DNA of 64,000 bases, taken from NCBI GenBank assembly GCA_029547025.1, contig JAKPQA010000192.1, forward strand, positions 25,388 through 89,387. Reading direction: 5' to 3'. The notes beneath the pieces were generated by a model. It saw only the letters and a list, made by a program, of their open reading frames with translations, was not told where the DNA came from and did not search any database. A program made the translations under genes and the position numbers. This DNA comes from Armatimonadota bacterium (GTDB taxonomy: Bacteria; Armatimonadota; Zipacnadia; UBA1398; JAKPQA01). Shown here piece by piece: positions 9,449-18,136 of the stretch (its first letter is position 1; each line of letters starts with the position of its first letter).

Positions 9449-10093
9449 CTAGGCGTCGCCAACAGCCATGAGCCAGCGAGGCGGCGAGGCGGGCTCGCCG
9501 GCGTTCCCGGTGGCATCCTCTTCGAGAACGGCACCGGTACCATCCTCCGCGTCTCCGGCGTCACTGGTGGGCGGCGGGTCGATCGGTGCGCCGGTGTCAC
9601 CGCCCTGCTCTGCCATGGGCCCGGCGGCGGCGGCCGGGGTTGCCGCCGGCGTCAGGTAGGAGTCGAGGCGGCACAGGTGCGCCTGCAGGAACGCCCGGAA
9701 CTGGCCGATGAACTCATCGCGCTGAGCCTCGAGCTGGGCAGTGGTTTTCTCGATGGCGGCGCGCTCACGCCGCGCGTCACGGATCATCTCCTGCGTCTGG
9801 GTCCGCGCATCGCGGATGATGGCCTCCGCCTCGTGGTGGGCGGAGCTGCGCACGTCATCAGCGGCTCGCTGCGCCAGGATGAGACTCGCGTTCATGTTCT
9901 GCTCGATGCTGCGGTAGTGCTTGACCTCGGTGTCGAGTCGCTCGACCTGCTCCTTGAGTTTGGAGTTCTCGATGAGCAGCTCCTCGAAGTTGTCGATGAC
10001 TTCCTGGCGGAACTCGTCCACATCGCGCGCGCTGTAACCTCGGAAGGCACGGCGGAACTTACGGCCTTCGATATCCACAGCAGTGAGTCTCAC
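9449..10093 (-). CDS. divIVA: DivIVA domain protein
   Basis: The 214-residue protein starts with the DivIVA lipid-binding domain (VRLTAVDIEGRKFRRAFRG, then YSARDVDEFRQEVIDNFEEL). A long coiled coil follows to about residue 140, then an acidic, Pro/Ala-rich tail. DivIVA marks negatively curved membrane such as poles and septa and recruits division or cell-wall factors. The start is GTG 10093. The gene lies 16 bp after proC in a cluster with sepF, which supports a cell-division role. The tail is low complexity and probably disordered. Confidence 0.93.
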   Translation of the reverse strand: MRLTAVDIEGRKFRRAFRGYSARDVDEFRQEVIDNFEELLIENSKLKEQVERLDTEVKHYRSIEQNMNASLILAQRAADDVRSSAHHEAEAIIRDARTQTQEMIRDARRERAAIEKTTAQLEAQRDEFIGQFRAFLQAHLCRLDSYLTPAATPAAAAGPMAEQGGDTGAPIDPPPTSDAGDAEDGTGAVLEEDATGNAGEPASPPRWLMAVGDA

Positions 10094-10109
10094 TCGACGT
10101 CATCCCCGT

Positions 10110-10925
10110 TCATGCCCGGCCGAGCTCGGCCGACCGTCTGGCCGCTGCGGTCACCGCGGCAATGACAGTACCGCGAAAGCCGGCGGTCTCCAAGGCCGCG
10201 ATTCCCTCGATTGTCGTGCCGGCGGGCGACGTCACGCGGTCTTTCAGGGACGCCGGGTGTGCGTCGCCCCGTGCAACCAGCGTCGCGGCGCCCGCGACCA
10301 CCTGGGCCGCCATGGCCTGGGCCAAGTCGCGCGGGAGCCCCGCGCGGACCCCCCCGTCGGCCATGGCCTCGATGAACACGAACGCGTAGGCAATGCCGCT
10401 CCCACTGAGGGCTGTCACGGCATCCATCAGGCGTTCGGGGACCACCCAGACGCGTCCGGTGGTCTCGAGCAGGCGCCGGGCCGACTCGAGGTGTTCCGGG
10501 CGCGCCGAGGACCCGCCGCAGATGGCCGTAGCGCCCATGGTGACCGTGCTACCGATGTTCGGCATGGCCCGGACCACGGGAACGCCGTCGGGCAAGCAAG
10601 ACTCCAGCATCGCAGTCGGGATTCCCGCGGCGATGGAGATCACGGTCTGGCCCGGTTCGAGCACCGCCGAAGCCTCTCCGAGTGCCTCGGCGACCTGAGC
10701 CGGTTTGACGCACAGCAGAACGACGCGAGCGCCGCGCACCGCGTCCGCCAGGGTCGGGGCCGGGGACACGCCGGTCGCGGCGGCGACTTGGTCCCGCACG
10801 CTCTCGACGACGTCGTAGACGCGGGCACGGCCCGCTTCCACGGCGCCACCGGCCACGATTCCGGTGAGCAGCGCACTGCCCATGGCGCCGGCGCCAATGA
10901 CAGCGAGGCCGGCATCGGCGTCCAT
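10110..10925 (-). CDS. proC: pyrroline-5-carboxylate reductase
   Basis: Catalyses the last step of proline synthesis, the NAD(P)H-dependent reduction of 1-pyrroline-5-carboxylate. The 271-residue protein has an N-terminal Rossmann motif AVIGAGAMGSAL and the ProC middle region VVRAMPNIGSTVTMG. Its C-terminal dimerisation domain carries the PROSITE-type stretch near LKDRVTSPAGTTIEG. The ATG at 10925 overlaps the sepF stop by one base (TAATG), indicating translational coupling. proC between sepF and divIVA is a conserved arrangement, not evidence that it acts in division. Confidence 0.97.
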   Translation of the reverse strand: MDADAGLAVIGAGAMGSALLTGIVAGGAVEAGRARVYDVVESVRDQVAAATGVSPAPTLADAVRGARVVLLCVKPAQVAEALGEASAVLEPGQTVISIAAGIPTAMLESCLPDGVPVVRAMPNIGSTVTMGATAICGGSSARPEHLESARRLLETTGRVWVVPERLMDAVTALSGSGIAYAFVFIEAMADGGVRAGLPRDLAQAMAAQVVAGAATLVARGDAHPASLKDRVTSPAGTTIEGIAALETAGFRGTVIAAVTAAARRSAELGRA

Positions 10926-11404
10926 TATACGGGCACCTCTTGGGGCCGAGCGAACACTGTGGATTGGTAAGGGGAGGCCGAATGGTTGGACTGGTAGGCG
11001 GGCGGCGGGCCGTGGAACGGAGGGGCGGAGTTGGAGAGGAACGACTGCTCTTCCGTATTGATGGTCAGGGCATGGGGTGTAAACAAAAAGATACTTTCGC
11101 CCACGCGCTTGCTGTGCCCGTCCAGAGCGAAGCAGACGCCCGCGAGGAAGTCGACAATCCGGCGCGCCTGGTTTGCGTCGGCCCGCTCGAGGTTCACCAC
11201 GATGGGGTGGTACTGCTTGAGGGAATCCGCGACAGTCTGGGCATCGTCCAGCGTCTGGGGGAACCGGACGATGATCTCCCGCGAACCCTTTCGCCCCGAC
11301 GCATCGGGACCGAATGTCTGGTACCCATCCTCGTCGAACCGGTCACTCGTGCCATCCTGGTAGGGGCTGTACGTCTTGAGGCGGTCCCACCAGCTTCCGG
11401 ACAT
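10925..11404 (-). CDS. sepF: cell division protein SepF
   Basis: The 159-residue protein is SepF, a membrane-associated FtsZ anchor that forms rings or arcs at the septum. It has the N-terminal amphipathic WWDRLKTY, a disordered linker and a core domain. The core includes IIVRFPQTLDDAQTVAD, VVNLERADANQARRIVDFLAG and a GESIFLFTP strand. ATG 11404 has GAGG nine bases upstream and is preferred over ATG 11419. A 20-30 residue Ser/Pro/Tyr-rich tail follows the core. SepF is normally absent from Proteobacteria and is informative for placing the organism. Confidence 0.95.
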   Translation of the reverse strand: MSGSWWDRLKTYSPYQDGTSDRFDEDGYQTFGPDASGRKGSREIIVRFPQTLDDAQTVADSLKQYHPIVVNLERADANQARRIVDFLAGVCFALDGHSKRVGESIFLFTPHALTINTEEQSFLSNSAPPFHGPPPAYQSNHSASPYQSTVFARPQEVPV

Positions 11405-11452
11405 ACGGTCCGACCTCATCGGCTCTCACATCCTCTTCCTGCTGCCACGGCG

Positions 11453-12148
11453 TCAGCTCGCGGCCTCTCGCGGCCCGAAGATGGCGGTCCCTACTCGCAC
11501 TAGAGTCGCGCCCTCCTCCACCGCCACCTCGAAGTCACTACTCATGCCCATCGACAGATGGGCTCCCTGTGGCAGGAGCCCGGCGGCCGCACACCGCTCG
11601 GCGAGGCGGCGGGTCTCGGCGAAGACCGGCCTGACCTGCTCGGCGTCGTCGACCCAGGGCGCCATGGTCATCAGTCCCTCGACGGTCAGGCCTTCGAGTG
11701 ACCGCATGCCCTCGAGCAGCGCGGCGAGCTGGTCTGGAGCCACGCCGGACTTGGTCGCCTCTCCCGAGACGTTGACCTCGACCAGTACTCGCTGGCGCTT
11801 TCCCTGCTCAACGGCGCGCCGCGAGAGCTCGTCAGCAAGCCGCAGGCTGTCGACGGAGTGGATCCAGTCGCTCAGCCGGACGGCATCCCGGGCCTTGTTC
11901 CGCTGAAGGTGCCCGATGAAGTGCCAGACCGGCCCCCTGCCGAGCTCAGCGTGCTTCGCCAGAGCCTCCTGCACATAGTTCTCTCCTATGTTCACGGCTC
12001 CGGCGGAGAGTACCTCCTGGATCTCGGCCACAGATCGCTGTTTGGTTACCGCGACGAGAGTGACGCTATGGGGCGCACGTCCCGACCGTTCGCAGGCCCG
12101 GCCGATGCGGTCCAGGACAGCGGCCAGTCTCTCGGCAATGCTGCCCAC
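11453..12148 (-). CDS. yggS: YggS family pyridoxal phosphate homeostasis protein
   Basis: The 231-residue protein is an alanine-racemase-fold, PLP-binding YggS/PLPBP protein. It contains LVAVTKQR with the PLP lysine, NIGENYVQEA, WHFIGHLQRNK, NVSGEATKSG, and LSMGMSSDFEVA followed by VRVGTAIFG. It buffers PLP and affects amino-acid pools rather than catalysing a known reaction. The frame is open upstream for another 187 codons, but GTG 12148 has AAAGGAG at good spacing and gives the family length. It is the first gene of the minus-strand division cluster, 48 bp before sepF. Confidence 0.95.
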   Translation of the reverse strand: MGSIAERLAAVLDRIGRACERSGRAPHSVTLVAVTKQRSVAEIQEVLSAGAVNIGENYVQEALAKHAELGRGPVWHFIGHLQRNKARDAVRLSDWIHSVDSLRLADELSRRAVEQGKRQRVLVEVNVSGEATKSGVAPDQLAALLEGMRSLEGLTVEGLMTMAPWVDDAEQVRPVFAETRRLAERCAAAGLLPQGAHLSMGMSSDFEVAVEEGATLVRVGTAIFGPREAAS

Positions 12149-12325
12149 GTGCGGGCCACTCCTTTGGCCGAACAGTGCCGGATGCGCCGGGCGAACCGGC
12201 AAGGGCATAACCCACGGGTGCCCGAGGCAGTTCAGGCCGCTGATCCGAACCAGAGTGTTGCTGGAGTGGTTTGTGCCCCGGGATAGTGCAGTATTGCGAG
12301 CCCTGATAAGGGGGCGGCGGCGCCG

Positions 12326-13138
12326 GTGGCCATCGACTACCAGATTGACCGGAACTGCAAACTCAAGCGCCACCTGGGGCGTCAGGGCCTGGTCGACCAC
12401 CTCAAGAGGCAGATGATCCTCGACCTGATGAGTCTCGCGGGACGCCGGTCGTTGGTGCGACCCGTGGGGCGGCGGGGCGTGGAGCCCCCGCCCACCATCA
12501 GCGAGGTGGCTCGAGAGCGACTGGCGTCGCGACTGCGGGTTGAGTGCGAGGCGTTGAGCTCCTACTCGAGAGACTGCGCGGTCTGTCCCGCTAACGAGTT
12601 CGCGGAGCGCCGATGGGGCATCGGCGGCTGTGTGGGGTTCGTCACGCTGCCTATCGAACGGGACCTCGAACGCGCGTGCGCGGCGTACATTGTGGGGACG
12701 GCGACGCACGGGGATGTCACTCGCCTGGCGTGGTGGGATGGCATCGCCGCCGCCGCCACGCGGGAGCTGACGCTGTACCGGTTTTTGCGAGCGCGCGAAG
12801 ACGCCGGTGGGCCCGTGTTCTTCCAGCGCCGCCGGGCGCTTCCCATCCGGCTCGCTGCCGAGACCATGGGCGCGACACTGACCACTGATGCCGTGTTCGA
12901 GTTCCTATTGGGCTTCGTGGACGGTGACCCGCCCGATGCCGCGGCCGTGGGTGAGTTCTGCGCAGGGCTTCGTCGCGACCTTGAGGCCTCTCTCGGTGGA
13001 GACGGGCTCGTCCGGCGGCTCGAGCGATGCCGGTCGATCGACGACATTCTCCGGTACGGCCAAGCTTGTGCAAAGGCCGCTGCACTCGGTCTGCCGATGT
13101 GGGTCGGAGGACCCTTCGCGCCGCCGCCGAGCCTCTAG
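12326..13138 (+). CDS. conserved-looking protein of unknown function
   Basis: I do not recognise this 270-residue protein. It begins VAIDYQIDRNCKLKRHLG and has a central cysteine pair CAVCPAN. A later half is rich in helices and charged residues, with a Trp pair in RLAWWDGIAAAATREL. No signal peptide or membrane segment is seen, so it is probably cytoplasmic. The GTG at 12326 has a weak AAGGGGG about 12 bases upstream. The frame uses the local GC-rich codon pattern and no long ORF competes over most of it, so it looks genuinely coding. It is divergent from yggS and its stop overlaps the stop of the convergent galactosidase gene by 4 bp. Whether CxxC binds metal is open. Confidence 0.7.
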   Translation: MAIDYQIDRNCKLKRHLGRQGLVDHLKRQMILDLMSLAGRRSLVRPVGRRGVEPPPTISEVARERLASRLRVECEALSSYSRDCAVCPANEFAERRWGIGGCVGFVTLPIERDLERACAAYIVGTATHGDVTRLAWWDGIAAAATRELTLYRFLRAREDAGGPVFFQRRRALPIRLAAETMGATLTTDAVFEFLLGFVDGDPPDAAAVGEFCAGLRRDLEASLGGDGLVRRLERCRSIDDILRYGQACAKAAALGLPMWVGGPFAPPPSL

Positions 13139-15633
13139 CCTCGCGTCTGCCCGCCGGCACCGACGATGTGGTACTCCACGATGGCGGCTCCGGGAGCCTG
13201 ATCGATGGGTATCGAGATGCCCTGATTCATGACTTCAGCACCAGTGAGCAGTCTAGCGACACCCGTGTCGATGTCGCGGAACTCGTACTGCGCGCCGGCC
13301 TCGAGCCCATGCAGCCGGAGCCGGGCCGACTCGTAGATGCTCTCGGCGCGCCGGAACGCCTGGACCATCCCGCCACCCGTCTCGGGCTCGTTGAACTGCC
13401 AAGCGATCCAACCATCGCCCCCGGGCTGGTAGGCGGTCAGAGGGTAGTAGTCGGCCAGGAGATAGGGGGCTAGCCGCTCCCACTCAGCCACCCGTTCGCG
13501 GACCGGATCGAAGTCGTACTCCCGGTTGCGCATGTCATAGCAGAATGTCATATGCGCACACAACGCGCTCCGGAATGTGTAGGGATCTCCGGTGTTGACG
13601 CCCGTGCCGTAGAACGGCACCCACATGGCCAAGCCGTAGGTATGGAGCTGCTGCCCGACGGGTTCGAGAATGTAGTCGCTGCGCAACAGCGGTACGGATC
13701 TGCGAAGCGACTCGAGATCGTTCCGTCGACCGCCGGAGGCACAGGTGTCGATCAGCATGTGGGGGTGTCTTTGGAGCAGTCCGTCCCAGAAGGCCAGGAA
13801 GCCCTCGACATACCGGATCTCGGTGATGCCCTGGCGATCCGGGGCGTCGTTCTCCCTCCAGTATTGCAGCGGGTCGATGTTGTAGTCATTGCGGTAGAGG
13901 TCGATGCCCTCGGAGTCGATGAGCGCGCTCACATGGTGGATGAGCCAGTCGAGCGCCTCGGGGTTGCCCAGGTTCAGCAATCGCGTTCCGCCATCGGAGC
14001 CGAGCAGCCACTCCGGGTGCTCTCTCCAGAGCCATGTTCCTGCGGTGACACGCTCAGGCTCGAACCACACGATGGACCGGACGCCCTTGGAGTGGCCGTG
14101 ATCAGTGATCGACCTTAGGCCACCGGGGAAACGGGCGCGGTCGACCTCCCAGGTGCCGGTGTTCGGCCATCCGCTCTCGTTCACGTACCATCCGGCGTCC
14201 ATCCACCAGTAATCGAGGCGGATGCGCTCGTCCAGGTAGCGGTCGATGAAGAACTTCTGGTTCTCGTCGTTGGCATGGATCATCTCGCCGAACTGGTGCG
14301 AGCTACATGCCGCAGTCTGGGGAACCAGCGTCCGGCCGTGGGGGCGAGGCATACCGTATTGGAGCATCCATCGGCGCCAGACATTGCGGGCTCGGGACAA
14401 GTCGCCTTGGTAGAACTGCAGCGCCATCAGGGGCGAACGGACTTCCTCGCCGGGATAGAGTGTGAAGTGAGTGAGCTCCTGGCCACACTGGACCCGGAGA
14501 CCTAGTCCGGCGTTTCGGGCAAAGTGGGCCGACCACTGCCCCGGCCAGCCCACGGCCATGAGCACCCCCTGGGCCGGTCCGCCGATGGCGAAGAAGGGGA
14601 ATGCGGCGTTGGATGAACGCCCGCCCGACGTTGCCACCGTAAGTGACTGGCCCGGCCCGAGCACGGACTCGAAGGGCTCATAGTCTGTGGCGATGCATAG
14701 ACTGCCGGTGTGGTGATGCACCGTGAACTCGGGACCCTCGTCGCGCTCGAACCACGCATCGATCGAGCGCACGTCCGAGATCATGGGTGTGTTCGCCTCA
14801 GCAGCATTGCGCAGGTGCAGAGTCCACTCCACGGTGGGGAAGTCCCGGTACTCGATGGCCACGCATCGCGCCTCGAGCCCAGAGGCCTCGTGGCGGAGGG
14901 TGATCGTGTGCTCGGTCCGGCCGGCATCCAGTTCGCGCGTGCCACGCTCGATCTGGGACTCAGCCAGCACTTGTTCGAAGTCTCGATCGCCCAGGCGGAA
15001 GGAGAAAGGTGGTGTCGTGTTGTAGGGCCCCCGACGGCCGCCGACGATGGGCAGATCACCGAGCCAGACTTCCTGTCCGCTCGCCAGCACCACGCGAGCG
15101 TCCGCCCAGTCGGCCTGGTCGCACGAGATGCCATCGCCCCCGTCCGCCACTTCGAGCGAGAACTCAGTGGCGCCTCCGAGGTCCACATCCACGGGCAGGC
15201 CGGCCATGCCCTCACGAAGCCGTGGCGACTCGAAGAGCTTCCGGCCGCCGGTGCTGACCGAGAACACGACGCTGCCCCTGCCGGGCCGGGTGTTCTCGTT
15301 GCTGTCGACGCCGACCATGGCCAGGAGCCTGGCACCCGGGCCAGGCAGGCGAACGAGCACATCACTCACGGCGTGGCAGTAGAGGCCCCGCGTGTACTCC
15401 CGGCCTGCGATGTTCATGGCCCTGCCCGCGCGGCCGTTGAGCTGCACGGGATCGTTGTTCGCCCGCACGGTGAGTCCAGTGGCGGGCGGCTCCTCGGCGG
15501 GAGTCCCCTCGAGCTTGGCCGAGACGAACCGCCGCATCTCGGCCTGATCTCCGGGCGTGACCAGAGGTGACGCGGGTAGCTGGACCCAGACGGGCCCCGC
15601 GAGAACGCCCAACAGCATCAGCAACCGACTCAC
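13135..15633 (-). CDS. secreted GH36-type alpha-galactosidase with NPCBM domain
   Basis: The 832-residue enzyme begins with a hydrophobic export signal. An NPCBM-type carbohydrate-binding domain follows at roughly residues 40-180 (GREYTRGLYCHAVSDV, GVDSNENTRPGRGSV). Then come a GH36 beta-supersandwich and a catalytic barrel. The likely nucleophile is Asp583 in LYRNDYN and the acid/base Asp639 in DTCASGGRRND, matching the two conserved GH36 positions. It should release terminal alpha-galactose (or alpha-N-acetylgalactosamine) outside the cytoplasm. GTG 15633 puts the start immediately before the signal peptide; GTG 15693 is possible. It lies downstream of the flotillin gene on the same strand with a 118-bp gap. 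Confidence 0.88.
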   Translation of the reverse strand: MSRLLMLLGVLAGPVWVQLPASPLVTPGDQAEMRRFVSAKLEGTPAEEPPATGLTVRANNDPVQLNGRAGRAMNIAGREYTRGLYCHAVSDVLVRLPGPGARLLAMVGVDSNENTRPGRGSVVFSVSTGGRKLFESPRLREGMAGLPVDVDLGGATEFSLEVADGGDGISCDQADWADARVVLASGQEVWLGDLPIVGGRRGPYNTTPPFSFRLGDRDFEQVLAESQIERGTRELDAGRTEHTITLRHEASGLEARCVAIEYRDFPTVEWTLHLRNAAEANTPMISDVRSIDAWFERDEGPEFTVHHHTGSLCIATDYEPFESVLGPGQSLTVATSGGRSSNAAFPFFAIGGPAQGVLMAVGWPGQWSAHFARNAGLGLRVQCGQELTHFTLYPGEEVRSPLMALQFYQGDLSRARNVWRRWMLQYGMPRPHGRTLVPQTAACSSHQFGEMIHANDENQKFFIDRYLDERIRLDYWWMDAGWYVNESGWPNTGTWEVDRARFPGGLRSITDHGHSKGVRSIVWFEPERVTAGTWLWREHPEWLLGSDGGTRLLNLGNPEALDWLIHHVSALIDSEGIDLYRNDYNIDPLQYWRENDAPDRQGITEIRYVEGFLAFWDGLLQRHPHMLIDTCASGGRRNDLESLRRSVPLLRSDYILEPVGQQLHTYGLAMWVPFYGTGVNTGDPYTFRSALCAHMTFCYDMRNREYDFDPVRERVAEWERLAPYLLADYYPLTAYQPGGDGWIAWQFNEPETGGGMVQAFRRAESIYESARLRLHGLEAGAQYEFRDIDTGVARLLTGAEVMNQGISIPIDQAPGAAIVEYHIVGAGGQTRG

Positions 15634-15751
15634 TCCCCGATCGGCCAACGGGCTATGCCGGCGCCGGGTTTCCGACGGTTCACCAAGACACACACGGGCC
15701 CCCCATGGTGCCGGAGGGCCGGGTGTGAGACCATCCGTTCAGGTCGGGGCA

Positions 15752-17266
15752 TCAGGAGGCCTGCGGCGGGGCGGTTCCCGCGGGGGCCTCCATGGCGGAC
15801 TTCGACAGTCCTGGGACGTTCTGAAGTAGCTTGGCGATGTCAACGCCTGAGAGCGATTCGAGCACGGACGGCAGCTGGGCGATGACCGTGGCGATGTCGC
15901 CGGTGATGCGTGAGACACCCACCCCGCCCGCGCCGTCTCCGCCCGTGTTGACCATCACGATGCGTTCGGTCTTGGCGAGCGGCGTGGCGATGGCGCTGGC
16001 GATGTCGGGCAGCACCGACACGACCTTTTCGACGATCGCTGCCTCATTGTACTGCTTCCAAGCCTCCGCCTTCTTGGCCATGGCCTCGGCCTCACCCGAG
16101 CCTTTGGCCCGGATGGCTTCGGCTTCGGCGAGGCCTACCGCTTTGGCGACCTCCGCCTCGGCCAAGCCGGTTGCCTTCCGCACCTCGGCCATGGCGATGC
16201 CTTTGGCTTTGGCCGCCTCTGCCTCGCCCACGCCGATAGCGCGTGCGGCGTTCCCCTTGGCCTCCGCCTCGATCTCGATCCGGGACTTCTCGCCCTGAGC
16301 GATGGTCTCGAGCCGGTATCGTTCGGCGTCCGCTGGACGCTGAACCGTGGCGGCCAACTCGCGCTGCCGCCGCTCGATCTCGGCGTCCTGCACCTTGATC
16401 TGCATTTCCTTCTCGACCACATCGACCTGCACTTGCTCGCGACGAATCTCCTGGTTGGTCCTGTTCTTTTGCAGCTCGTAGGCCAGGTCGGCCTCGGCCT
16501 GCTTGAGTTGGACGGCCTGGTTGTACTCGGCCCGCTTGATATTGTAGTCCCGCTCGGCCTGGGCGATGTTGGCCTCTGCCTGGTAGCGGGCTTCCTGCCC
16601 AACCTGGTTTGCCTGCGCCGACCGGATCGTGGCGTCTCGCTGCGCTTCGGCCTCGCCGATGGTGGCGTCGCGTTTCACCTGGGCGATTCGGGGCTTGCCC
16701 AGGGCCTCGAGGTAGCCCTTGTTGTCGCGGATGTCACGGATGGTGAAGGACACGATCCGCAAGCCCATGTTGGCCAGATCGCTGGCTGCCACTTCCTGCA
16801 CCTGCTGGGCGAAGGCATCGCGGTTCTTGTAGATGTCTTCCACCGTCATGGTGCCCAAGATGGCGCGGAGGTGGCCCTCCACCGTCTGCAGGGCGATCGA
16901 CATGGTCTCGGTGGTTGACTTGCCCAGAAACTGCTCGGCCGCAGTCCGTATCGCCTCGTCGGACCCGTCGACCTTCACCTGAGCCACGCCATCCACGATG
17001 ACGGGCACCCCCTCGGCCGTGTACACCTCGGGTGTGGTGACATCGAGGGTCATGATCTCCAAGGAGAGGGAGTGGCATGTCTCGAAGCCGGGGATCACGA
17101 AGACGCCGCCGCCCACGACGCATTTCTTACGCAAGCCGTACACGACCAGCGCCTCATTGGGCCCGGCTTTGCGCCAGCGCGAGGCCAGGAAGCCCAGGAA
17201 ACCGACGGCACAGATGACGAGGACCACCCCGATGATGGCCCCTCTTCCCGCTTCCTCTCCGAACAT
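15752..17266 (-). CDS. floT: flotillin-like SPFH protein (FloT/YuaG type)
   Basis: The 504-residue protein has an N-terminal membrane segment (IIGVVLVICAVGFLGFLA) and an SPFH domain to about residue 190 (PNEALVVYG, then MTVEDIYKNRDAF). A long Ala/Glu/Lys-rich coiled coil follows with repeated EAEAAKAKG-like units, then a Gly/Ala tail. Flotillins oligomerise on the inner membrane, organise functional microdomains and control fluidity. ATG 17266 has GGAGG nine bases upstream and is preferred over the open frame above it. Its neighbours upstream are an NfeD protein and PspA, the same partnership as yuaF-floT or ydjFGHI of Bacillus. Confidence 0.94.
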   Translation of the reverse strand: MFGEEAGRGAIIGVVLVICAVGFLGFLASRWRKAGPNEALVVYGLRKKCVVGGGVFVIPGFETCHSLSLEIMTLDVTTPEVYTAEGVPVIVDGVAQVKVDGSDEAIRTAAEQFLGKSTTETMSIALQTVEGHLRAILGTMTVEDIYKNRDAFAQQVQEVAASDLANMGLRIVSFTIRDIRDNKGYLEALGKPRIAQVKRDATIGEAEAQRDATIRSAQANQVGQEARYQAEANIAQAERDYNIKRAEYNQAVQLKQAEADLAYELQKNRTNQEIRREQVQVDVVEKEMQIKVQDAEIERRQRELAATVQRPADAERYRLETIAQGEKSRIEIEAEAKGNAARAIGVGEAEAAKAKGIAMAEVRKATGLAEAEVAKAVGLAEAEAIRAKGSGEAEAMAKKAEAWKQYNEAAIVEKVVSVLPDIASAIATPLAKTERIVMVNTGGDGAGGVGVSRITGDIATVIAQLPSVLESLSGVDIAKLLQNVPGLSKSAMEAPAGTAPPQAS

Positions 17267-17407
17267 GACCGAACACCTCCGTTGGACAGTCGCCCGGGTC
17301 GAGGCATGAACCGACCCGGCGTGGTGCTTCCGGTCCGGACGCGCGACACTCCGCTCAGTCGCGCGGAGTGCCGGCAGGCGGTTCCGAATGGCGGGCGGGC
17401 GCACCTC

Positions 17408-18100
17408 TCAGGCCGAGGGCCCCTCTGGCCGAAGCTCGCGGAGTCGCTCGTCGATGGCCTTGCGCACCATGAGCGTGTTGCCGACCACCCGTTCCACGAC
17501 GACCGTGACATGCTTCTCGATGGCCGAACCGTCGGCTGAGCGCGCGGGATTCGTCCGACGGGTCTCGTGAGCCACCACGGCGACCTCACCCACACCGCTG
17601 GCGGGGATGGGAGTCACCACGGTCCCCTCCAGTCCCTCGAGCTCGTGCAGCGCATAGTGACTGGTGCTCTGGATTCGCATGAGCAGCCGACTGAACGCGA
17701 CGAACGCCAGGGCCGAGATGACCAGGGCGGAGACCGACGCCAGCGGAGCGCTGATCAGCGGCGGCACACCGATGCTCGCACAGGCGATGCCAGTGGCGCC
17801 GAAGATCGTCAGGAAGCACGAGATGATCAGCGGGCTAAGCGGTGAAATACCTGAGAACTGGGAACTCGGACTCGCAGGGCCGTGCGCGCCCCCGCCATCG
17901 GCATGGCCAGCTGCACCATGGCCGCCCGCGTCGTGACCACCAACGTCGTGGCCGCCGATGTCGTGGCCACCAACGTCGTGGCCGCCGATGTCATGGCCGC
18001 CCGCATCATGACCACCGAAGTGGCCGAGGACACCCAGCAGAAGCAAGAACAGTGCTCCGAACACGAACGACGCCCAGTAGATCGTCAACGCCGTACCCAT
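17408..18100 (-). CDS. NfeD-like membrane protein with His-rich insertion
   Basis: The 230-residue protein resembles YuaF/YqiJ-type NfeD partners of flotillins. A first membrane helix is followed by a loop of about 45 residues built from GGHDx pentapeptides. Two more hydrophobic helices and a C-terminal OB-fold domain (LEGLEGTVVTPIPASGVGEV) come next. The OB domain is expected on the cytoplasmic side. The His-rich loop could bind divalent metals; this is inference. ATG 18100 is chosen because GGAGG lies about 11 bases upstream; ATG 18118 and GTG 18130 are alternatives. It sits between pspA and the flotillin gene. Confidence 0.85.
   Translation of the reverse strand: MGTALTIYWASFVFGALFLLLLGVLGHFGGHDAGGHDIGGHDVGGHDIGGHDVGGHDAGGHGAAGHADGGGAHGPASPSSQFSGISPLSPLIISCFLTIFGATGIACASIGVPPLISAPLASVSALVISALAFVAFSRLLMRIQSTSHYALHELEGLEGTVVTPIPASGVGEVAVVAHETRRTNPARSADGSAIEKHVTVVVERVVGNTLMVRKAIDERLRELRPEGPSA
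17918..18022. repeat. 15-bp tandem repeat encoding GGHDx units
   Basis: Seven imperfect 15-bp units run head to tail inside the NfeD-like gene. Units alternate between GTGGCCACCAACGTC-like and GTGGCCGCCGATGTC-like forms, giving a partial 30-bp higher-order period. On the coding (minus) strand each unit specifies Gly-Gly-His-Asp plus a variable Ala, Ile or Val. In-frame unit length means copy number can change without frameshift. Confidence 0.85.
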
Positions 18101-18136
18101 GGCATACTTCGCCTCCATCGCGCCCGGCACCGCAGG

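Noticed and set aside
11453..12709. Extended 418-codon form of yggS
   Set aside because: The first 187 codons have no homology-like pattern, while GTG 12148 with AAAGGAG gives the normal family length.
17918..18022. CRISPR-like array
   Set aside because: Units are contiguous 15-mers with no spacers and lie in frame inside a gene encoding GGHDx repeats.
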